Positions 14,104-18,868 of a stretch of 18,868 nucleotides of DNA are shown piece after piece. The DNA comes from Pseudomonadota bacterium (GTDB taxonomy: Bacteria; Pseudomonadota; Gammaproteobacteria; Burkholderiales; Burkholderiaceae_B). Each line of letters opens with the position of its first letter. Position 1 is the stretch's first letter. Under the pieces are notes generated by a model. It ran no database searches. It worked only from the letters and a program-made list of their open reading frames with translations, and had not been told where the DNA came from. A program made the translations under genes and the position numbers. The stretch lies in the NCBI GenBank assembly GCA_023439305.1, contig JAEXOO010000045.1, positions 1 through 18,868 on the forward strand, written 5' to 3'.

Positions 14104-14945
14104 AGCCAGAGCACGCGATGGATGCGGCGGCGTCGGACTGCAAGGTCGAGCTGCGCGACGTCTACAAGGTATTCGGGGCCAAGCCGCAACAGGCGATGGA
14201 CTTGTTGCGTCAGGGTCAGGACAAGCAAAGCGTCCAGCAGCAGACAGGGTGCATCGTGGGCCTGTCCGGGGTGAACGCCTGCTTTCCAGCCCGGCAGATC
14301 TCCTGCGTCATGGGGCTGTCCGGCTCGGGCAAATCGACGCTGGTGCGACACATCAACCGCTTGATCGACCCCACGGCGGGGCAGGTGCTGGTGGATGGCC
14401 AGGATATTCTGCGGCTGGACATGGCCAGTCTGCGCCAGTTGCGGCGCCACACCATCAGCATGGTGTTTCAGGCGTTTGGCCTGCTGCCGCACCTGACGGT
14501 GCAGGACAACGTGGCATTTGGCCTGGAGGTGCGCGGCGATGGGCGTCGCGCCGCACGCGACCAGGCTTTGCTGTGGCTGGAGCGGGTGGGTTTGCAGGAC
14601 TACGCGCGCAACTACCCGGACGAGCTGTCGGGCGGCATGCAGCAGCGCGTGGGGCTGGCCCGGGCCCTGGCGGTAGATGCCGACATTCTGCTGATGGACG
14701 AGGCTTTTTCAGCCCTGGACCCCTTGATTCGCTACGAAATGCAGGACGAGCTGCTGCGTCTGCAGCAAAGCCTGCAAAAGACCATCATTTTCATTACGCA
14801 CGATATCGACGAGGCCTTGCGCATAGGTCGGCATATCGTGGTGCTGCGCGAGGGGCGGGTCGAACAGAGCGGCACGCCGGCGCAGATCCGCAACGAGCCG
14901 GCCAATGACTATGTGGCGCGATTTGTGAACAAGCCTCACGTCTGA
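14100..14945 (+). CDS. Glycine betaine/choline-type ABC transporter ATP-binding protein (ProV-like, no CBS domains)
   Basis: The 281-residue ATPase has Walker A GLSGSGKST (72-80), the Q-loop in VFQAFGLLPH, signature LSGGMQQR (176-183), Walker B ILLMDEA (196-202), D-loop SALDP and the switch His234. The long N-terminal insertion with AMDLLRQGQDKQ before Walker A is typical of ProV/OpuAA. The protein ends soon after the nucleotide-binding domain (VARFVNKPHV), so the tandem CBS domains that sense ionic strength in OpuA-type transporters are missing. The ATG lies inside the ATGA overlap with the permease fusion and has AGGA 7 bases upstream. No terminator is evident before rplC. Confidence 0.91.
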   Translation: MKPEHAMDAAASDCKVELRDVYKVFGAKPQQAMDLLRQGQDKQSVQQQTGCIVGLSGVNACFPARQISCVMGLSGSGKSTLVRHINRLIDPTAGQVLVDGQDILRLDMASLRQLRRHTISMVFQAFGLLPHLTVQDNVAFGLEVRGDGRRAARDQALLWLERVGLQDYARNYPDELSGGMQQRVGLARALAVDADILLMDEAFSALDPLIRYEMQDELLRLQQSLQKTIIFITHDIDEALRIGRHIVVLREGRVEQSGTPAQIRNEPANDYVARFVNKPHV

Positions 14946-15019
14946 CTGGCGCCCTTGTGCGACGACTTCAAAAAACTGTTGTGTATCAAGCAGTTTGAGG
15001 AAATATTTTGCGCAGATAA

Positions 15020-15049
15020 TTGCTCTGCTTTACAAGCGCGTGCTATATT
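15020..15049 (+). promoter_or_regulatory. Probable promoter of the rplC operon
   Basis: TTGCTC (15020-15025) and TATATT (15044-15049) are 18 bases apart, and the -10 box is preceded by TGC, an extended -10. The A+T-rich sequence upstream (about 14975-15019) could act as an UP-like region. Confidence 0.6.
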
Positions 15050-15141
15050 ATGCAGCTTAGCCAAAAAGTTTTGGCTATAGTCGTCGCGCAAAATTTTTTG
15101 CGTGCACTCTCAGTTAGCCCCGACCAATCGTAGTCGGGAAT

Positions 15142-15145
15142 GGAG
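15142..15145 (+). promoter_or_regulatory. Shine-Dalgarno that fixes the rplC start
   Basis: GGAG lies 6 bases before ATG 15152. It falls inside the longer open frame that starts at ATG 15140, which makes that earlier start unlikely. Confidence 0.8.
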
Positions 15146-15151
15146 AAAACG

Positions 15152-15826
15152 ATGTCGAACTCGACACCTACGCCTGCCGCGTGGCGGCTGGGCCTTGTTG
15201 GGCGTAAAGTTGGCATGACCCGTGTGTTCACAGAGGAAGGCGAGTCCATCCCTGTGACCGTGCTGGACGTGTCCAACAACCGCATCACCCAGGTCAAGAC
15301 GCCCGCAGTTGACGGTTACGCCGCTGTACAGGTTGCCTACGGCACCCGTCGTGCATCGCGCGTTGCCAAGCCCCAGGCAGGGCACTATGCAAAAGCTGGC
15401 GTTGAAGCCGGCAGCATCCTGAAAGAATTCCGTCTCGATCCCACCGCCATCGCCGACCTCACGGCCGGTTCCGTTGTGGCTGTGGAAAGCATTTTCGAAG
15501 CGGGTCAGAAGGTTGACGTCACTGGCACCACGATCGGTAAAGGCTTTGCCGGTACCATCAAGCGCCACCACTTCGGTGCTCAGCGCAACAGCCACGGTAA
15601 CTCGCGTTCTCACCGCGTGCCCGGTTCCATTGGTCAAGCCCAGGATCCAGGCCGAGTGTTCAAAGGTAAGAAAATGTCGGGCCACATGGGTGATGTTACC
15701 CGTACGGTTCAAAATCTTGACGTGATCCGCGTCGACGCCGAACGTGGCTTGTTGCTGGTCAAGGGCGCTGTCCCCGGCCACAAGAACGCCAACATCGTTG
15801 TGCGTCCTGCTGTGAAAGGAGCCTAA
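15152..15826 (+). CDS. rplC: 50S ribosomal protein L3
   Basis: The 224-residue protein is L3, an early assembly protein that reaches towards the peptidyl-transferase centre. It begins MSNSTPTPAAWRLGLVGRKVGMTRVF and contains the conserved KGFAGTIKRHHFGAQRNSHGNSRSHR stretch, whose glutamine is methylated in many bacteria, and the PGRVFKGKKMSGHMG loop. It is the first gene of the rplC-rpsC run here and has its own promoter because rpsJ is far away. rplD starts 4 bases after its stop region. Confidence 0.98.
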   Translation: MSNSTPTPAAWRLGLVGRKVGMTRVFTEEGESIPVTVLDVSNNRITQVKTPAVDGYAAVQVAYGTRRASRVAKPQAGHYAKAGVEAGSILKEFRLDPTAIADLTAGSVVAVESIFEAGQKVDVTGTTIGKGFAGTIKRHHFGAQRNSHGNSRSHRVPGSIGQAQDPGRVFKGKKMSGHMGDVTRTVQNLDVIRVDAERGLLLVKGAVPGHKNANIVVRPAVKGA

Positions 15827-15829
15827 TCC

Positions 15830-16450
15830 ATGGAACTGAAGCTCCTGAACGAACAAGGTCAAGCCGCTTCCACCGTGGAAGCCAAAGACACCGTTTTTGG
15901 CCGCGAATTCAACGAAGCTCTGGTTCACCAGATCGTTGTTGCTTACCAATCCAATGCTCGCAGCGGTAACAGCAAGCAAAAGACTCGCGCCGAAGTCAAC
16001 CACAGCACCAAGAAGCCATGGCGCCAGAAAGGCACCGGCCGCGCTCGTGCTGGTATGACGTCCTCGCCCGTGTGGCGTGGAGGCGGTCGCGCATTCCCTA
16101 ACACCGGCGAAGAGAACTACTCGCACAAGGTCAACAAGAAGATGTACCGCGCCGGTATCAGCGCGATTCTGTCTCAGTTGGTCCGTGACGAGCGTCTGCT
16201 GGTCGTTGATTCCTTCGCACTGGAAGCACCCAAGACCCGTCTGGCAGCCAACAAGCTGAAAGACCTGGGCCTGGAATCCGTGCTGATCATCACCGACGTG
16301 CTGGACGAAAACGTGTACCTGGCTACGCGTAACCTGCCTCACGTTGCCGTGATTGAACCACGCTACGCCGACCCGCTGTCGCTGATCCACTACAAGAAAG
16401 TGCTGATCACCAAAGCGGCTGTCGCTCAGCTCGAGGAGATGTTGGGATGA
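15830..16450 (+). CDS. rplD: 50S ribosomal protein L4
   Basis: The 206-residue protein is L4. The long internal loop that lines the exit tunnel is visible (TRAEVNHSTKKPWRQKGTGRARAG and SPVWRGGGRAFP, about residues 53-90). In Escherichia coli L4 represses its own S10 operon through the leader ahead of rpsJ; here any such control would have to act at the new rplC leader. The stop overlaps the rplW start as ATGA. Confidence 0.98.
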   Translation: MELKLLNEQGQAASTVEAKDTVFGREFNEALVHQIVVAYQSNARSGNSKQKTRAEVNHSTKKPWRQKGTGRARAGMTSSPVWRGGGRAFPNTGEENYSHKVNKKMYRAGISAILSQLVRDERLLVVDSFALEAPKTRLAANKLKDLGLESVLIITDVLDENVYLATRNLPHVAVIEPRYADPLSLIHYKKVLITKAAVAQLEEMLG

Positions 16451-16743
16451 ACGCCGAACGTCTGTTGCAAGTCATTCTGGCTCCCATCGTGACCGAAAAG
16501 GCCACGTTCGTAGCCGAGAAAAATCAGCAAATCGCTTTCCGCGTTGCCGCTGACGCCACCAAGCCCGAAATCAAAGCCGCCGTTGAACTGCTGTTCAAGG
16601 TGGAAGTGGAATCGGTTCAGGTGCTGAATCAGTACGGCAAACAAAAGCGCTTTGGCCGTTTCATGGGTCGCCGCCGCGATGTGCGCAAGGCATATGTCTC
16701 GCTCAAGCCCGGTCAGGAACTCGACTTTTCAGAGGTGAACTAA
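16447..16743 (+). CDS. rplW: 50S ribosomal protein L23
   Basis: The 98-residue protein is L23, which sits at the tunnel exit and docks trigger factor and SRP. It shows the VTEKA start region (APIVTEKATFVAEK), the KPEIKAAVELLFKVEVESVQ core and the GRRRDVRKAYVSLKPG segment. It overlaps rplD by 4 bases and ends 1 base before rplB. Confidence 0.98.
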   Translation: MNAERLLQVILAPIVTEKATFVAEKNQQIAFRVAADATKPEIKAAVELLFKVEVESVQVLNQYGKQKRFGRFMGRRRDVRKAYVSLKPGQELDFSEVN

Positions 16744-16744
16744 T

Positions 16745-17572
16745 ATGGCACTCGTAAAAGTCAAGCCTACGTCGCCTGGTCGCCGTGGCATGATCAAAGT
16801 GGTTCACAACGAACTGCATAAAGGCGCTCCTCACGCGGCTCTGCTGGAAAAGAAGTCCCGTACCGCTGGCCGTAACAACAACGGTCACATCACGGTTCGT
16901 CACCGTGGCGGTGGCCACAAGCAGCACTACCGTATTGTCGACTTCCGTCGCAACAAGGACGGTATTCCTGCGAAGGTCGAACGCCTGGAATACGACCCTA
17001 ACCGCAGCGCGCACATCGCTTTGTTGTGCTACGCCGACGGCGAGCGTCGTTACATCATCGCCCCTCGTGGTCTGGAAGTGGGTGCAACTGTGTTCTCGGG
17101 TCAGGATGCTCCTATCCGCGCCGGCAACACGCTGCCTATCCGCAACATTCCTGTGGGTCAGACCATTCACTGCATCGAGATGCTGCCTGGTAAGGGCGCT
17201 CAGATCGCACGTTCGGCTGGTGGTTCGGCTGTGTTGCTGGCTCGCGAAGGCACGTACGCTCAAGTGCGTCTGCGTTCGGGCGAAGTCCGTCGCATTCACA
17301 TCGACTGCCGTGCAACGATCGGCGAAGTGGGCAACCAAGATCACAGCCTGCGTCAGATCGGTAAAGCCGGTGCTGTCCGCTGGCGCGGTATTCGCCCAAC
17401 CGTTCGCGGTGTGGCGATGAACCCGGTCGATCACCCACACGGTGGTGGTGAAGGTCGTACGGGTGAAGGCCGTGAGCCAGTCAGCCCATGGGGTACTCCT
17501 GCCAAGGGCTACCGCACCCGTCGTAACAAGCGCACAGACAATATGATTGTCTCGCGCCGTAAGCGCAAGTAA
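16745..17572 (+). CDS. rplB: 50S ribosomal protein L2
   Basis: The 275-residue protein is L2, needed for subunit association and peptidyl transfer. Recognisable segments are the early GRNNNGHITVRHRGGGHKQHYR, the middle LPIRNIPVGQTIHCIE and the C-terminal RGVAMNPVDHPHGGGEGRTGEG, which holds the conserved histidine. Length and order match the family. Confidence 0.99.
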   Translation: MALVKVKPTSPGRRGMIKVVHNELHKGAPHAALLEKKSRTAGRNNNGHITVRHRGGGHKQHYRIVDFRRNKDGIPAKVERLEYDPNRSAHIALLCYADGERRYIIAPRGLEVGATVFSGQDAPIRAGNTLPIRNIPVGQTIHCIEMLPGKGAQIARSAGGSAVLLAREGTYAQVRLRSGEVRRIHIDCRATIGEVGNQDHSLRQIGKAGAVRWRGIRPTVRGVAMNPVDHPHGGGEGRTGEGREPVSPWGTPAKGYRTRRNKRTDNMIVSRRKRK

Positions 17573-17583
17573 GGGGCGAACAC

Positions 17584-17859
17584 ATGTCACGTTCGATCAA
17601 AAAAGGCCCATTCGTCGACGCTCACCTGATCAAAAAGGTGGACGCTGCTGTCGTGGGCAACGATAAGAAGCCGATCAAAACCTGGTCGCGCCGTTCTACC
17701 ATCCTGCCCGAGTTCATTGGGCTGACGATTGCCGTTCACAATGGCCGTCAACATATTCCCGTTTACATCAACGAGAACATGGTTGGCCACAAGCTCGGTG
17801 AGTTCGCCCTGACCCGTACGTTCAAGGGTCACGCTGCGGACAAAAAGGCTCGGAGATAA
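17584..17859 (+). CDS. rpsS: 30S ribosomal protein S19
   Basis: The 91-residue protein is S19 of the 30S head. It begins MSRSIKKGPFVDAHL and carries TWSRRSTILPEFIGLTIAVHNGRQHIPV and the HKLGEFALTRTFKGHAADKK tail. The gene begins 11 bases after the rplB stop. Confidence 0.99.
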   Translation: MSRSIKKGPFVDAHLIKKVDAAVVGNDKKPIKTWSRRSTILPEFIGLTIAVHNGRQHIPVYINENMVGHKLGEFALTRTFKGHAADKKARR

Positions 17860-17862
17860 GTG

Positions 17863-18192
17863 ATGGAAACTACAGCAACTATTCGTGGAGTCCGTATCTC
17901 GGCTCAGAAGGCACGTCTGGTCGCGGATCTGATCCGCGGAAAATCCGTCGCCCACGCTCTGAATACGCTGACTTTCACTCCCAAGAAAGCCGCTGGCATC
18001 ATCAAGAAAGCTCTGGAATCGGCTATTGCCAATGCTGAGCACAATGATGGCGCCGACATCGACGAACTGAAGGTCACGACCATTTACGTGGACAAGGCCC
18101 AGTCGTTGAAGCGTTTTTCTGCACGAGCCAAAGGCCGCGGTAACCGTATCGAGAAGCAGACTTGCCACATCGTGGTCAAGGTCGGCGCTTAA
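17863..18192 (+). CDS. rplV: 50S ribosomal protein L22
   Basis: The 109-residue protein is L22, which lines the exit tunnel next to L4. It starts METTATIRGVRISAQKARLVADLIRGK and ends with the KRFSARAKGRGNRIEKQTCHIVV hairpin region. The ATG at 17863 is preferred over the in-frame GTG at 17860 because GGAG (17852-17855) lies 7 bases upstream of it. Confidence 0.98.
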   Translation: METTATIRGVRISAQKARLVADLIRGKSVAHALNTLTFTPKKAAGIIKKALESAIANAEHNDGADIDELKVTTIYVDKAQSLKRFSARAKGRGNRIEKQTCHIVVKVGA

Positions 18193-18201
18193 GGAGTCAC
18201 A

Positions 18202-18868
18202 ATGGGACAGAAAATCCACCCAATTGGGTTCCGCCTCGCTGTCAATCGTAACTGGACTTCCCGTTGGTACGCCGACGGCGCCGAGTTCGGTACGATGTTG
18301 GCCGACGACATCCGTGTGCGCGAATACCTGAAACGCAAGCTGAAAAGCGCGTCCGTTGGCCGTGTGGTCATCGAGCGTCCTGCCAAGAATGCACGTATCA
18401 CCATTTACTCGGCTCGTCCTGGTGTGGTGATCGGCAAGCGCGGTGAAGACATCGAAAGCCTGAAGGCCGACCTGCAGCGTCTGCTGGGCGTGCCTGTGCA
18501 CGTCAATATCGAAGAAATCCGCAAGCCTGAAACCGACGCTCAACTGATCGCCGACTCCATTGCCCAGCAACTGGAAAAGCGCATCATGTTCCGTCGCGCC
18601 ATGAAGCGTTCCATGCAGAACGCCATGCGTTTGGGCGCCCAGGGCATCAAGATCATGAGCTCCGGCCGTCTGAACGGTATCGAAATTGCCCGTACCGAAT
18701 GGTACCGCGAAGGTCGTGTGCCTCTGCACACCCTGCGCGCCAACATCGATTACGGCACTTCCGAAGCGCACACGACGTACGGGATCATCGGTATCAAGGT
18801 CTGGGTCTACAAGGGCGACATGCTGCCTAACGGCGAAATGCCTGTTGACACCGTAGCCCCTGAAGAGC
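18202..18868 (+). CDS. rpsC: 30S ribosomal protein S3, partial (3' end outside window)
   Basis: The first 222 residues of S3 are present and the frame is open to the edge of the window. It begins MGQKIHPIGFRLAVNRNWTSRWYA and contains the KH-domain motif PGVVIGKRGEDIE and the C-terminal domain segment QGIKIMSSGRLNGIEIARTEWYREGRVPLHTLRANIDYG. AAGGAG (18191-18196) precedes the start. In the usual order rplP and rpmC would follow outside the window. Confidence 0.99.
   Translation, partial: MGQKIHPIGFRLAVNRNWTSRWYADGAEFGTMLADDIRVREYLKRKLKSASVGRVVIERPAKNARITIYSARPGVVIGKRGEDIESLKADLQRLLGVPVHVNIEEIRKPETDAQLIADSIAQQLEKRIMFRRAMKRSMQNAMRLGAQGIKIMSSGRLNGIEIARTEWYREGRVPLHTLRANIDYGTSEAHTTYGIIGIKVWVYKGDMLPNGEMPVDTVAPEE

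Larger units (their letters stand above)
761..14945. other. Accessory metabolic block inside the S10 operon
   Basis: About 14.2 kb of catabolic, redox and transport genes in four modules lies between rpsJ and rplC. The block changes strand several times, while all flanking ribosomal genes are on the plus strand. I see no transposase, integrase, tRNA or direct repeat at its edges, so nothing in the sequence shows how it arrived. Whether it is recent or ancestral in the family cannot be decided from one genome. Confidence 0.85.
14946..15151 (+). promoter_or_regulatory. Promoter and structured leader of the rplC-rpsC operon
   Basis: This 206-base A+T-rich gap has no gene. A promoter is visible at 15020-15049, and transcription would start near 15056. 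The leader holds three successive hairpins: 15058-15066 with 15069-15077; 15087-15093 with 15096-15102; and 15119-15124 with 15133-15138. The last ends just before the Shine-Dalgarno. They are candidates for r-protein autoregulation, but I recognise no specific known leader fold. Confidence 0.62.

Noticed and set aside
761..14945. Genomic island or mobile element with recognisable ends
   Set aside because: No integrase, transposase, tRNA gene, inverted repeat or direct repeat could be found at the borders, so the block is described as accessory without claiming mobility.
14970..15000. AAACTG...CAGTTT inverted repeat as terminator after the ABC ATPase
   Set aside because: The stem is only 6 bp with a 12-base loop and no T run follows it.
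15110..16390. Minus-strand open frame of 426 codons opposite rplC and rplD
   Set aside because: Antisense to ribosomal protein genes with strong codon bias, which commonly creates such frames.
17587..18771. Minus-strand open frame of 394 codons opposite rpsS, rplV and rpsC
   Set aside because: Same reason: a shadow of highly biased ribosomal genes, without domain similarity.

Overview
The window looks like the chromosome of a betaproteobacterium, most likely family Alcaligenaceae (the Bordetella/Achromobacter/Alcaligenes/Castellaniella group). This rests on the character of the ribosomal proteins (L3 begins MSNSTPTP), the G+C-rich codon use, and the number of accessory uptake and catabolic genes, including a Bug-type receptor. 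I cannot name the genus.

Layout. The two ends are core translation genes on the + strand: the 3' end of tuf and rpsJ (S10) on the left, then rplC, rplD, rplW, rplB, rpsS, rplV and a partial rpsC on the right. In the classical S10 operon rpsJ lies directly upstream of rplC. Here a strong intrinsic terminator follows rpsJ, about 14 kb of metabolic and transport genes comes next, and rplC then has its own promoter and a structured leader.

The insert has four modules. (1) 780-5271 is a sulfolactate catabolic locus: comC and slcC on the minus strand, a GntR/UTRA regulator, and suyAB on the plus strand. SlcC oxidises (S)-sulfolactate to sulfopyruvate. ComC interconverts sulfopyruvate and (R)-sulfolactate. 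SuyAB cleaves (R)-sulfolactate to pyruvate and sulfite. The slcC and suyA promoters share an identical 15-bp element at the same distance from a TTGAC -35 box, so they are probably controlled together, most likely by the GntR protein between them. (2) 5395-6387 encodes a lone tripartite-tricarboxylate-type (Bug) periplasmic receptor. (3) 6432-11113 (minus) is a compact six-gene operon with a succinate dehydrogenase/fumarate reductase iron-sulfur subunit, two membrane anchors, two class I hydro-lyase (fumarase/tartrate dehydratase) subunits and the flavoprotein. A divergent LysR regulator and an LTTR-like palindrome sit at its head. The flavoprotein lacks the usual FAD-linking histidine and one usual substrate-binding threonine, so its substrate is probably not ordinary succinate/fumarate. 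(4) 12175-14945 is a glycine betaine/choline-type ABC transporter made of a fused binding-protein/permease and a short ATPase without CBS domains.

No tRNA, rRNA, CRISPR array, insertion sequence, integrase or attachment-site repeat was seen. No gene-free stretch exceeds about 210 bases. Function calls come from reading motifs and context, with no database search.
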